DNA of 64,000 nt from Reticulitermes speratus (GCA_021186555.1 JAJKFL010000237.1:42764483-42828482), one strand, 5' to 3'; positions 24,300-36,334 are shown, numbered from the stretch's first letter. Notes: a model not told the origin generated them from the letters alone. Numbers and translations are program-made.

Positions 24300-24810
24300 G
24301 CACCGATTTTCGTGAAACTCGCCTATGTTCAACAGCATTATGTGAAGATCTCTTATACCGAATTTCACCCAAATCAGACAATAAGTGTGGAAAATGCGGA
24401 TACAAATTGATTTACACCACTTACGAAATGTATCGTTTTTTACTGCGCCAATTTGCACGAAACTCGTGAGCAACTGGAAGTTTGTGCAATTCTTCTGTAC
24501 AGAGTTTCACTTCTTTTTTTCGAATCGAATGCAACTAATCTACGTAAATAATGACTTTCAATTCACAGACTTTAATAAAACTCACAGCTGCTCAGCGGCA
24601 TTATGTGCAAATCGCCCGTACCGTATTTCACCCAAATCGGGCAACAAATATGTAAATTACATCTAGAAATTCATTGACTCCCGCAAGTAAATTCAGTCAC
24701 CGGAAGGATTTTCACGAAACTCCCGCCTGCTCAACAAGATTTTATAAAGAAATTCCACATCCAATTTCACGAAAATCGGGCAAACGGTTTCGCTGCTCAA
24801 TATCCGAAGA
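24300..24810. repeat. Ancient, highly degenerate direct repeats of about 100-145 bp
   Basis: Four blocks near 24305, 24447, 24562 and 24705 share the order CACGAAACTC, then GCTCAACAGCATTATGTG or decayed forms, then GAATTTCACCCAAATCGGGC. Divergence is high and spacing irregular. On the minus strand one copy translates as WVKFGIRDLHIMLLNIGEFH, which hints at a former repeat-containing coding sequence; I do not recognise the family. Confidence 0.6.
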
Positions 24811-25199
24811 ACTAAATTCTATGTTATTTTATTTTATTGCGTTCGACATATCAACTTCGTATATTGAGTTACTCAATAGCACAACGTGATGTCACACTTT
24901 CAATTTGTTTCGCCGATGACAGTTGGTCACCGAGGGACACACTGGGACGTGCAGACGAACGGCAGGGTCTGTCTGCTTCAACGTGTTGCAGAACTGTTTG
25001 CCTGTGCTGTATCTGTCTGCACACAACTGCTGCTTCTCTCTTCACTTATCGCTAAGCAATGACATACAATTACTCCCCACTGCCTAGCAACTTTTCCTTC
25101 ACCAATACTAGCACGTTAATAAATGGGAACTGAATAATAATACTGACATTACTATTAACAGCACGAAGTCCCCTCAAATTTAAACCAGAAAATGTTACG

Positions 25200-26575
25200 G
25201 TTACAAAAACAGTGTCTCGCCCCTGCCGGCATCCGAAGCCCGGACCGTCCAGTCACTGTACTGACTGCAGCGTGACACACCTAAACAGCATAACATTCAG
25301 TTCGTACCGCACAGAGGACAGATAGTCTTCCCGGACTGTCCAGTCACTGTACTGACTGCAGCGTGACACACCTAACAGCATAACATTCAGTTCGTACCGC
25401 ACAGAGGACAGACAGTCTTCCCGGACCGTCCAGTCACTGTACTGACTGCAGCGTGACACACCTAAACAGCACAACAATCAGTTCGTACCGCACAGAGGAC
25501 AGACAGTCTTCCCGGACTGTCCAGTACTACAGTATAATGAACTGAACTATACACAACCTTAACAGCAGAACAATTCATGTTACGGTTACCCAAACAGTGT
25601 CAGCGCCCCTTCCCGGACCGTCCAGTCACTGTACTGACTGCAGCGTGACACACCTAACAGCATAACATCAGTTCGTACCGCACAGAGGACAGACAGTCTT
25701 CCCGGACCGTCCAGTCACTGTACTGACTGCAGCGTGACACACCTAAACAGCACAACAATCAGTTCGTACCGCACAGAGGACAGACAGTCTTCCCGGACCG
25801 TCCAGTCACTGTACTGACTGCAGCGTGACACACCTAACAGCATAACAATTCAGTTCGTACCGCACAGAGGACAGACAGTCTTCCCGGACCGTCCAGTCAC
25901 TGTACTGACTGCAGCGTGACACACCTAAACAGCATAACATTCAGTTCGTACCGCACAGAGGACAGACAGTCTTCCCGGACCGTCCAGTCACTGTACTGAC
26001 TGCAGCGTGACACACCTAAACAGCACAACATTCAGTTCGTACCGCACAGAGGACAGACAGTCTTCCCGGACCGTCCAGTCACTGTACTGACTGCAGCGTG
26101 ACACACCTAAACAGCAAACAATCAGTTCGTACCGCACAGAGGACAGACAGTCTTCCCGGACCGTCCAGTCACTGTACTGACTGCAGCGTGACACACCTAA
26201 CAGCACAACAAATTCAGTTCGTACCGCACAGAGGACAGACAGTCTTCCCGGACCGTCCAGTCACTGTACTGACTGCAGCGTGACACACCTAAACAGCAAA
26301 CAATCAGTTCGTACCGCACAGAGGACAGACAGTCTTCCCGGACCGTCCAGTCACTGTACTGACTGCAGCGTGCACACACCTAAACAGCATAACAATCAGT
26401 TCGTACCGCACAGAGGACAAAGTCTTCCTTACAAAGACCAACCGGTTATGCTGCCAGAGGCAAATAATCGCTGCATACTGTAAGGATCACATGAAATCCA
26501 CTGTGTGGGCACACGCAGAGCGTATGAACGTTAATGCACATGGTACGTATACTTACCACTGTCGTCTAAAGAGTT
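25200..26575 (+). repeat. 91-bp tandem array, about 13 copies, with terminal segment related to the 114-bp family
   Basis: The unit contains CCGTCCAGTCACTGTACTGA, CTGCAGCGTGACACACCT and CAGTTCGTACCGCACAGAGG. A diverged spacer at about 25520-25615 repeats the left flank (GTTACGGTTAC, AACAGTGTC), so part of the flank was co-duplicated. The array ends near 26420 and is followed by CACTGTGTGGGCACACGCAG and GTACGTATACTTACCACTG (26499-26570), clearly related to the tail of the 114-bp arrays. Confidence 0.92.
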
Positions 26576-27800
26576 TAAAAAGAATTAAAACAATTACACA
26601 ATTAATAGCATCGCAGTTTATATTTCGCCTAATTATAGCAACAAAATGACACACACACACGAGATGTTGAGGTTCTCGTGACACCGTGCAGTTTGGTACA
26701 AGGACGCCTACTCAAGAAACGAACATTCAGCACGTTATCCCTACATTAGCTTCAATCTTAAGCCAGCTCAATCCGCATTTAATACAACCTAATAAGCGGT
26801 AACCATGTCTTCGTTTTCGCCCTTTACATTTCACAAGTTGTTCCTTTATAGAAAATTCCTCTACATGCATTTCATGTTTCCTCATGTGTGCTACATGCCC
26901 TGCCCAATTAATATTAGGTTCACTGCCTTATCTAACCAATATCGTTTGCCAATTCCCACCGCTATTCCAACGCGCTTGTGGGCTGACCCCCAACCGGTTA
27001 CGGCTTATATGTACAAGCGAGTCGACAGGAAGCAACAAAAGATAACATTAAGATCAAACAACATCCCTGTACACCTACTTCAGATATATGAGGTTCAAAG
27101 TTAGTCCTTATGTAATGTTCTACATTTCGCTTTATTTGTTTATTACTTAACGACTTTAGTGCTTAAGCAAACAGGCCACGACCTTCAGTTTCCGTTTTGT
27201 TAGGCTCCTAATGGAAGGCATGTGAACGTCAACACAGCAGTATGCAACACTGCACATCCGAGTTGCCAGATTTCCAAAAGCCACAGTAAATTTATCAAAA
27301 TGTCATATCATGCACTCCCCTACTTGGCCCCACCGGCGGCCTCGTCACAACGCAAGAATGCCATAGAACTGGTTGCTGCCGTTGCTAGAGCAGCAAAACG
27401 AACAAGAAGCAACCGGCAGGTTCTTCTAAAAATAAACTGACAATTATTATTATCCTGTTCCATGGGTGTATCCTACCTGCTCCCTTCCCCTTCATTCCTC
27501 CAAACCGGTAAACGAGGTGAGTGGTCCACAAGCAAGACCACTCAACCTTTCCCGCGGTAACAAGAGTTCGTCTCCAGACGAAGGCTTTCACTATCAGACA
27601 ACTTGTATTTCCACGACTACTGTCTTCTGGGTCATGACGGCATGTAGTGTGGCACAGATTTACCGACGTTTCGCAGGTATCTGCTGCATACTTCTGCCAC
27701 ACTACACGGAGTCACTCCTAAACGTCAGAAATATTCACTCTCAAAACGCAGAATCTCAAATCTCACATTTCTTTCGCTTGATGTGAAAAAAAGTTTTGTA
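26576..27800. other. Unassigned stretch with decayed dispersed repeats
   Basis: At about 26840-26930 the minus strand retains a faint LINE tail (TGTGCTACATGCCCTGCCC on the plus strand matches the LINE at 3540 and 32098). At about 27605-27680 there is a copy of the VFWVMTACSV dispersed repeat ending CCGACGTTTCGCAGG. No supportable gene. Confidence 0.4.
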
Positions 27801-27834
27801 TGATAAAGGTGAACACACCAGAGTCTGGTACTGA

Positions 27835-27880
27835 CACACCGACGTTTCGGAGAATGTACTGCCGCCATCTTCTGTGTATA
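27835..27880 (-). ncRNA. Hammerhead-ribozyme-like motif (decayed)
   Basis: Minus strand: CAGAAGA, a stem-loop region, then CCGAAACGTCGGTGTG. It matches the order CUGANGA, stem II, GAAA, short stem III, UH cleavage site, stem I, but the U of CUGA is A. It lies at the edge of the 66-bp array. Confidence 0.3.
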
Positions 27881-27964
27881 TGAACAACAGCAGTTCTATC
27901 TACAGCCTCAACAGTACTGTAACTCAAACCTCAGCCCACTTATTTCCGCCAAACACATTTGCCA

Positions 27965-28970
27965 TTACTTGCTGATACATCAGCTACAGACCCAACACTT
28001 CCACACCCACCTCAGACGGCAGTGCCTGTACCCAGTTCAGATACATCAGCTACAGACCCAACACTTCCACACCCCCCTCAGGGGGCAGTGCCTGTACCCA
28101 GTTCAGATACATCAGCTACAGACCCAACACTTCCACACCCACCTCAGACGGCAGTGCCTGTACCCAGTTCAGATACATCAGCTACAGACCCAACACTTCC
28201 ACACCCCCCTCAGGGGCAGTGCCTGTACCCAGTTCAGATACATCAGCTACAGACCCAACACTTCCACACCCACCTCAGACGGCAGTGCCTGTACCCAGTT
28301 CAGATACATCAGCTACAGACCCAACACTTCCACACCCACCTCAGACGGCAGTGCCTGTACCCAGTTCAGATACATCAGCTACAGACCCAACACTTCCACA
28401 CCCCCCTCAGGGGGCAGTGCCTGTACCCAGTTCAGATACATCAGCTACAGACCCAACACTTCCACACCCACCTCAGATGGCAGTGCCTGTACCCAGTTCA
28501 GATACATCAGCTACAGACCCAACACTTCCACACCCCCCTCAGGGGGCAGTGCCTGTACCCAGTTCAGATACATCAGCTACAGACCCAACACTTCCACACC
28601 CACCTCAGACGGCAGTGCCTGTACCCAGTTCAGATACATCAGCTACAGACCCAACACTTCCACACCCCCTCAGGGGGCAGTGCCTGTACCCAGTTCAGAT
28701 ACATCAGCTACAGACCCAACACTTCCACACCCCCCTCAGGGGGCAGTGCCTGTACCCAGTTCAGATACATCAGCTACAGACCCAACACTTCCACACCCCC
28801 CTCAGGGGCAGTGCCTGTACCCAGTTCAGATACATCAGCTACAGACCCAACACTTCCACACCCCCCTCAGGGGGCAGTGCCTGTACCCAGTTCAGATACA
28901 TCAGCTACAGACCCAACACTTCCACACCCCCCTCAGGGGGCAGTGCCTGTACCCAGTTCAGATACTCCAG
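27965..28970. repeat. 66-bp tandem array, about 15 copies
   Basis: The unit starts AGATACATCAGCTACAGACC and includes CACTTCCACACC and GCAGTGCCTGTACCCAGTTC. All three plus frames are open; one would give a 22-residue Pro/Thr/Ser-rich repeat (DTSATDPTLPHPPQ, VPVPSS). Several units are 65 bp or 64 bp because of a G-run length change, so every frame shifts repeatedly. I judge this a minisatellite, not a mucin-like gene. Confidence 0.93.
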
Positions 28971-29034
28971 GGTCAACTATCTGAACCAATTCAAACTCTG
29001 GTCTCCGTTACGACACTGTGTAATGTGACTGGTG

Positions 29035-29082
29035 GGCACCGACGTTCTGGACATGCACTGTTGCCATCTTCATGGTGAAAGT
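29035..29082 (-). ncRNA. Hammerhead-ribozyme-like motif (decayed)
   Basis: Minus strand: CACC, ATGAAGA, stem region TGGCAACAGTGCATGTCC, AGAACGTC, GGTG. CACC pairs with GGTG as stem I. The core has lost C3 and one A of GAAA. Same family and strand as 27835-27880. Confidence 0.3.
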
Positions 29083-30570
29083 GAACATAGACTTTGAATG
29101 TTCCCCCAGAGAAGTCCAAAACCATCACTGGTCATTATGCAGCAGCATTCTGACTGCTATGAAAACCTCAAATCCCATTTTCCAACCATGATTCCTCTGA
29201 GAGTTTTCTAAAATACCTGCATCATCATATCATCATCATCATTCACACAAGTCATGCACTGCTGTAACTGACAGCACAGTGGTCACTCAGTGATCCTGAT
29301 TTATGCATAATGCAGCAGTCGTAATGTCGCCATCTTCAATTATGTGACGTCACACTGTGTGCACTGATGCAAGGCTCCAGAATATTCATGTACAGAGCAT
29401 CCAGCTTAAACTGGAACCCAATCACAGACTCTACACACGCACTCATGGAGTGTACATTAACAATGTGTATCACACTGGGACTGCATGCGTACAGCGCACG
29501 TCATTACTGCAGTGACCAAGACGACGCCTGTCCTCCAGTGCTCAGTCCCAAGTCACAAAATTTCTCTGCGTAACAAAAATGCACATTTTGATACTCCACC
29601 GCTTCATTACATGGCACAGAATGTTTACGCCTGTCACCTTACGCATCCTACACAATTTACACACATTATCACATCACTGCGGCCAGCAGGCCGCTCTATT
29701 TACAGAGTTCATCAAAAGAGAACTCGTGCCACACACAGCTCGGCATCCACTTCTGTTTACTCACTACTAGTTTTGACAAATGGGCACTGCCATCCTCAGG
29801 TGCAATCAATTACATATCTACAACATGATGCAAACGACAGTTTGCTGGCAGTCAATCGGCAACTCACACGTTTTTGTTTCTTGCCCGCTGGACATGCGAA
29901 TTTAACTCTCCATGGCACCAAAGTTCTGAGCCTAACATGGCGCTGATCCAGGAGAAAGCCCCACTCATCACACGCCATGCTAACTGAAGTCAACACTAAC
30001 CACTAATGCACTCTTCAACACACATTTGGAAGAAAACCTCCACATGAAATATCCATTCCTCAAAAATTTACTAAATTTCAGTCTTTGCAGGAAGCGTGTT
30101 ACAGCGCACATCACCAATCACCAAAGATCATATTTAATGCACAAAGGTATCCCACATAGACAGTCAACACCAACCATTACTTCTCACACCTCACATTTAG
30201 AATTGCAGTTACAAAATTCGAAGCTTAAGTAACTGTGATTACACACAAAACTCAACTGAGACTGGAAATCAACGACAGCAATCATCCAAAAACAGTCACA
30301 TATACAAATTTCATTAAATGAGACTGACGAAGATTTTCCGCGGCAAGCAATTTTCACAGACAAGCTTCACGTCACATTAATGACCGAGACGACAACTTGG
30401 CACAACAGATGACACGTTGGGATTTCTCCAAGATGGATGCCATCAGGCATACTAAGCTAAGCACACATTTTTACTGTCACTGGGAGAGGGGAATGCACAT
30501 GTGTGGCAAGAAAGAAATGGGACACACTGTAAAATGCTGAATGCTTGACAACAAACCCCGTAACTGTACA
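29083..30570. other. Unassigned stretch with a hammerhead-like relic
   Basis: No gene recognised; frames such as 29485-29946 show no domain. At 29760-29803 (minus) a motif reads CAC, CTGAGGA, stem region, CAAAACTAGTA, GTG, again fitting the hammerhead order with a CAC/GTG stem I. Confidence 0.35.
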
Positions 30571-30622
30571 TATGTATGTATGTATGTACATATGTATGTA
30601 TGTATGTATGTATGTATGTCTC
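30571..30622. repeat. (TATG)n microsatellite
   Basis: Tetranucleotide TATG/GTATGTATG run of about 50 bp with two interruptions (TACATATG). Confidence 0.95.
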
Positions 30623-31795
30623 AAAATAAATGTGACATTCAGCTTTACACTTAGAGTCCTATTTCACTGGCCCTGTACACACAAAACTGTAAACTTCCTG
30701 TTTCCTATTGTGTACAACAGACCACACACAGAACACACAAATGTGTTACGCCATCTACTCCATACTCTTTGCAGCATGTAGCGCAGTCATTGCTGTTAAA
30801 GTAATGGGCAAGTACTACAGTAAAACCTTTGGGTGCAATTCAAATCCTCATGCCCAATGTTTTTTTAATGATGGGAGTAAACTTGTTAATTGCAATGCTT
30901 TTCCTTCACTAAACGTTAGCTATCAGTCTATATAGCACATAGTGATATTGATAAGGCAAATAACTTCAAACACCAACAAACAGTCTAACAAAATCAGTTG
31001 AGCATAACATGAAAATGTGTCAAAGGACCTCTACAAGCATTTTTGCAATTACTTATGTGGCAAACAGAGCAAAATATAATGGGAGAGGAGCCGGAAGAAG
31101 TCTGTGGCATTCTGCAGGTTAGTTCTGTGTGTACTTCAACACTGCACAAGAGTTTTAACATGACAGTTGTTACCTCAATGTATTTCTAGGTACCTGTAGT
31201 TTTGCATTTTCATTTTATGAGCTTTTCGCAAAAAAAACTGCAAAAAAGTGGTATAATTTCAGAAGAGTTAAAAATCCAGTTTTATAAAAAAAAATGGCCT
31301 TAAAAGCTGGATTCTTAGCTAAACATTTTAACCATTCTTTTAGCATATTCTTTACAACATGCACCATCACGGCTGCACAAATCTCGAACACCCGGTCGCC
31401 CTGCTGACCAAATTTCGTACAGTGGCACCTAACATTTTGAGCACTTTATTGCACTCTTTCACCTCACATACAAAAATGTGTGGAGCACCTGGCAGCACTG
31501 ACGTGCACAGGTCACATTAAAACTGCGCGTCTTTAGTGTGAAACTTGCTTCACAGCACCCTTCTGGTGCCCAGAATTTGGTTGTGGCTCCTAGATTTTTG
31601 GAAAATTTGTGGACCGCTGTACAACATAAACTTCAGACTTAAAGTAAATACTGGCAACGTATGCCTGAGTACGCTTGACATATTTTGGGGACGTCGTACC
31701 TGAAGATGACTATGTACAGTCAAAATATGTAGTAACAACACATGTGCTGCTGTGGCAATGGAAGTACTTCACATTATATACAAGTACTGTATATA
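30623..31795. other. Unassigned AT-rich stretch with a hammerhead-like relic
   Basis: No gene is recognised. At 31693-31735 (plus) the motif GTAC, CTGAAGA, TGACTATGTACAGTC (a 4-bp stem GACU/AGUC), AAAATATGTA, GTAAC is a diverged member of the hammerhead-like family. Confidence 0.35.
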
Positions 31796-32200
31796 ACTAA
31801 CTAACTAACTAACTCCATGTAGCACAGTCCTTCTTAAGAAGCTAACAGGTCCTCAGCTAGTCAAGAAATTCCCTGCATTTTATGCAACCTGAAGGTTCAT
31901 TACCGCACTCACAACAGCCCGCCACCTGTCCCTATCCTGAGCCACACCAATCCAGTCTATGCCCCCCCCCCCCATCCCACATCATGAAGATCCATTTTAA
32001 TATTATCCTCCCATCTATGCCTGGGTCTTCCAAGTGGTCTCCTTCCCTCAGGTCTCCCCACCAAAATCCTGTATGCACCTCTTCCCTTACCCATACGTGC
32101 TACATGCCCCGTCCACCTCATTCTTCTTGATTTGATCACCCGAATAATATTTGGCGATGAGTACAGATCATAAAGTTCCTTGTTATGTAGTCTTCTCAGT
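31796..32200 (-). mobile_element. LINE 3' fragment (reverse-transcriptase ORF C-terminus), unamplified copy
   Basis: The minus strand from about 32200 to 31880 encodes [41 protein letters not shown] and [12 protein letters not shown]. The 3' end is a (TTAG)n tail, seen as CTAACTAACTAAC at 31796-31814. A poly-C expansion near 31965 breaks the frame. This is a sister copy of 3233-4990 without the 100-bp amplification, so it serves as the unamplified reference. Confidence 0.85.
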
Positions 32201-33832
32201 ACTGTATATACCAAATTACAAAGTGTCATATCCAAAGGACTTCAACCTTCATCAACGACACTGTGTGAACTTCACATCTCCCGTGGCAGATGCCCTTTAT
32301 AACAGTCCTAACTGTTCACTGCAAGTCCATCACTTACTTACTTATCCACTTATTACAATTAGCCACTACTCATAATAAAAATACTAAACATTACATTTCA
32401 CAGACATGCAAAAGTCAAAAAAATGACAAAATTTCACAAACGTCAGCCGTATTTTCTAAAGTTATTATTTACATATCATGACAGTAGCCTTTAAACAAAC
32501 TCAAATTATTTTGTTTCCAATATCCCTGGCACACCACATACTTGTACTTTCAAAATGATCACATCCAACCTACTGCTTGGAGCACAGTCCTTCCTCAGAA
32601 GCCACCTACACTGTCTTTTGTGACTGCACACTGGGACAGAAGAAACAGCTGCTCCTACTGTCAAATCGGGATAAACCAGAACGCGTAGTTTCAGGTCCGG
32701 GAAGTGACGTCTACAAAACTTACTGTATAAACTATTACCAAAAACCATCACAAATATTGCTACTCACTAAATGCTTCATACCTCAAAAGCTAACAGTCAC
32801 TTAGCTTGTTAGGAAATCCCCTCCCATTTATGCACCTGAACGCTGATTGGTGTGTTCACAATAGCATGCCTCTGGATTCTGTCCTGAGCCAGATGAATCC
32901 AATTACTGCTGTACAGCAATGCATATCTCTGAAGGTATTTAACAATTAAATTCATTTCGTACCTTATAAAGCAGTTCTCTCACACACTCCCTTCTGCTGT
33001 GTTCACTTGACCTTAATCAACAGACACAAAAACATGTTCGGAGGCTTACTTCCATACTTCAAAACTGCAACATTTTCCCCCTTCTTGTCACCACATTTAT
33101 CCAGCCACTGCATTTGTGAGACTTCATTTTCGTGCACGTCTCCAACTAGCAACAATTCCATTATTCAAGCAGTTTTGTACTGCCAAACTTAATATTACAT
33201 GCCCACGTTATACACTAGGGCAATAACCATGCTCAACTGCAGAAAATCAGAGATATTATAATCTATCATAAATTCTGACAACTCAAATAACCCAGGAATT
33301 AACGTAAACAAATATACCAATGTTATAATTGTTGAACCAAGCAATTTGCTAAGCGACATTTACTGCAGCCAAAAGTAATGTTTCCTTCCATAATTCAAAA
33401 ATGCATGGATCCACTTCAATAAAACTATTTGCAAAACGGTAACAAATGCAGATGCTACAGATGTCATTAAGGTACATGTTAACTACACGTTAAAAAATGT
33501 TTTTATAAATTAAATATGGAACTATGTCAGGAATAAACGAAGATTCGGCAACGGCTACATATAAAGAAGTTGAAATATAACCCTTTTAGAGCTGCCTTCG
33601 TAGTAAATCCTGTATAATAAAATCACAAAGCATAATTCGAAGGCATACGAAATAATATGAAACCACAAAATTTAAAACTTTATAGTGAGCAAACGCCCAA
33701 AACCAAAATAAGGGAACAAATTACAGAAACGGAAAGAAAGCGATATATCGATTCTAATTTGATCATCCCAAACCGAGTTACTTCGTTCCTTCAGCATGAA
33801 AATAACCTCTCATTATTTATAACAGCACTCAC
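32201..33832. other. NRBP1 intron 1 (in part), with a decayed LINE tail
   Basis: The interval just below 33832 is the start of NRBP1 intron 1 on the minus strand. At 32570-32900 two decayed LINE 3' ends are readable (GGAGCACAGTCCTTCCTCAG; TAGGAAATCCCC; GTCCTGAGCCAGATGAATCC). I looked for NRBP1 exon 2 on the minus strand between the window start and 33832 and did not find it. Confidence 0.45.
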
Positions 33833-33961
33833 CTCTTCTCTTCGTTTAAGCCATCTGCCACAAGGACTTTCTTCTAAAATTTCGCTCTCGTCTTCGGAAT
33901 CTTCGCCACTTTCTCGTGGTGACTTATGCTCCGGGTCGTTACTTGAGCGACTTTCAGACAT
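33833..33961 (-). CDS. NRBP1: NRBP1/Madm homologue, first coding exon (partial gene)
   Basis: The minus strand from ATG at 33961-33959 encodes 43 residues, MSESRSS...SEDESEILEESPCGRWLKRREE, ending exactly at the donor GAG|gtgagt. The block DESEILEESPCGRW followed by KRREE is the hallmark N-terminal lead-in of nuclear receptor binding protein 1 (fly Madm), which precedes the pseudokinase domain. An in-frame TAA lies upstream and the ATG context (GGA ATG) is good, so this start is well supported. The family acts as a cytoplasmic adaptor in growth and trafficking; it is kinase-like but lacks standard catalytic residues (family knowledge). The pseudokinase exons were not found and probably lie beyond a long intron outside the window. 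Confidence 0.9.
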
Positions 33962-34330
33962 TCCGGAAAATTTGTTAAAAGGTACAATTTACGTCTTGAA
34001 AACAGACGTTACACTGTTTATAAATACAGACACATCCTGCCAAACACTTCACACAATTCACAGCCATGGATCATTATTCACTAACACCAAACACACTTCT
34101 CACTAATGATGGTACAAGGCCTAGCTATGTTTGTGATCCTCATTGGCTCAACGGGATAACACCGTCACTTGTTAGCCGGAATCGTTCGAACTTCGGTTTT
34201 CCTTTCTGTGGAAACGATCACGTGACGCTCTCCTCAAAAAAATGTTCCTTCATTATTCAGTAAATGTATTCATGCCTTATACTTTACAATACGAGGCGTA
34301 TAACTACACAAATAACACGAATACTACGGC
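33962..34330 (-). promoter_or_regulatory. Probable NRBP1 5' UTR/promoter region with CACGTGAC E-box
   Basis: This is the region immediately upstream of the NRBP1 start codon on the minus strand. It holds GATCACGTGACGC at about 34217-34229, a CACGTG E-box of the kind bound by bHLH-ZIP factors. No TATA box or initiator can be fixed by eye. The assignment as promoter is positional inference. Confidence 0.35.
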
Positions 34331-34985
34331 AACATCACTACACCTCTAAATCAAGAGTGTGGCTCCACTGCCACGAACTGCCGGAACAGCCATGGATCAC
34401 GCAACTTGCTGATTGCAACTGAACATTGCCTCGTACTGCCAACCAGTAATCTGTGCTGCCAACTTCGGCTTCGTTCGAGAGGCAGGTATATCTGTGCGGA
34501 ATGCTGCTACCCTCTGGTGTTGGTCTATTAGTAGACTATCCGTCCACTGAGGGCATTACTATACAGCAAATCATTTGCATTGTGAGCAGATTGGCAGTTG
34601 GTTTTGTGCCCATCACCTCATCGAACAAGATTTGACATCACGCCATACAGTTTAATAAAAAATTACGAGCATTCTCTTTCCATTGCCAGATTGGCGGCAC
34701 TGCTGGTTCCCCACCCTCCATTTACTTTGTCGAGGAAAAGACACATGTGAATTCTTACCCGACTATACGGTGTCACATCCCAAACGAGAGTATTTCTCAT
34801 GACGTTGAGTTCTTAAGAAAATCACAAGCACCTACCTACTCAATAAATTCTCCACCTTTTATTAAACCGTATATTCAGTGTGTGGACACCACTGAACCCA
34901 ATTCTGAGTCAGCTAAGTGAAGTTCACAACTACTTTATAAGTCCCTTTTAATATTACCTTTCCATTTTCGCTCTGGTCTCTTTTC
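34331..34985. other. Unassigned stretch upstream of NRBP1
   Basis: No gene or element recognised. A plus frame at 34453-34635 has no domain I know. Confidence 0.4.
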
Positions 34986-34989
34986 GGTG

Positions 34990-35600
34990 GCTTCGTCAAA
35001 TGTGGCATACACACATACATACATTCCATGGATCCATGTCTGTCAGAGTGACAACTCGATGTGCAATAAGTCATAATATACAAATACACAGCTATACAGA
35101 CTATAGAATTTTACGTTTGAACACTATAAACTAAAACACTATAAACGTGTTAGATATCTCACTATGAACCGTCTTTATACATAACAAATTCGTCTACTGA
35201 GTAAAAGCAATGTGTATTTATGTATTTTCTTAATGCTACTTGAAATTTTGGCTTTTCATTCTTAAGACTTATGCGACTCAGAGGGAGTCTGTTGAAAATT
35301 GTGATACCGGCATAGACTGTACTTTTTTGAAAACAAGATGGCTGGCATTTGCAAGTAAACTTCTTCAGCACTTTCATCGCCTTCATATACTACTTACCCT
35401 GCTCATTCCATTCTCATTTTATCGCACTAATTACATATGGCAGACTATTATAACACGAAGATCTTCAGGCAACTTTTTCCATCTTTTCCATGGTAAAATT
35501 ATAGAAAGGTTCTTATATATGATGAAAAATACTTTCAAACTGAATGTTTTACTTCACACAATTAAAAAATGGGCTCTTGAGTACAGCTTTTAATAAGCAA
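34990..35600 (-). mobile_element. LINE 3' end (jockey/CR1-like reverse-transcriptase tail) with TATG-type tail
   Basis: Minus strand 35386-35162 reads KFTCKCQPSCFQKSTVYAGI, TIFNRLPLSRI and FQVALRKYINTHCFYSVDEF, which matches the usual C-terminal tail of jockey/CR1-like RT ORFs (Y.G...FN.LP, ...L...L..H.FYS..EF). It is followed by a 3' UTR (35160-35035) and a short CATACATACAT tail near 35010-35024. The same 3' UTR and tail recur at 45763-46003. Upstream sequence to about 35600 is frame-broken ORF. Confidence 0.75.
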
Positions 35601-36334
35601 TGGGCAAAGAGGTGCAACACCTGGATACTATTTCAGAGCATGCCATTATTTTGAGCTGAAAAATTGATCACCATATTAAGCACTAACAGATCAGTGAAAT
35701 TATAAAGTTCCATTACTCATAAATCATTTCAGAGCCCACTCAAGCATTCTGAATAAACTGGTAACAGAAATGTGACCAAAGTGCTGAAACAACAAAGTAT
35801 GGGAACTTGAAAAGGACACGTTTTATACGTACAACAATGGCAAAGACGATCTAAATCTTCAGGAACACTGCTGTGAGCACCGCAGATCTTGCAAAGGCAG
35901 TTTCATGAACCTTTTGTGAATGTGGAATATGGCAAGCGAGAAACAAAAAAGAGAACTCACATTTCTGAGATGTGAAGCCATCAGGCAACCAGATACAGCA
36001 ACATGAACAAGAGAAACATTTTTGTACATGAATAAGAGGTCAGATTACAACACTGCTGGGTTCTTTGCATTTGAAAAAAATGGAAGATAGAACTAACTCT
36101 GCCTTTATTCTCATCAGGTGATCAACTGGTGTAACACGCTCTGTTACCATCCTTAGTTCATTACAAAGCACACTTTTTATTGCCAAGAAACTACGCTCTT
36201 ACTCCTGCATTCATGCATTCCAAGATGATCCATCAACTGGTACAATTTGACCCAAGTAAAATCACAGTAAATCAGTTGATAGCTTATGGTTCCCCCCAGT
36301 GTCAGTAATCATACTGCATTTTTATTCCCCATGG
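35601..36334. other. Unassigned AT-rich stretch
   Basis: No gene, array or clear element. Confidence 0.4.

Noticed and set aside
27959-29078. Pro/Thr-rich 341- and 369-codon proteins
   Set aside because: The 66-bp array is open in all plus frames, and 64/65-bp units shift the frame repeatedly; no promoter, splice or family support.
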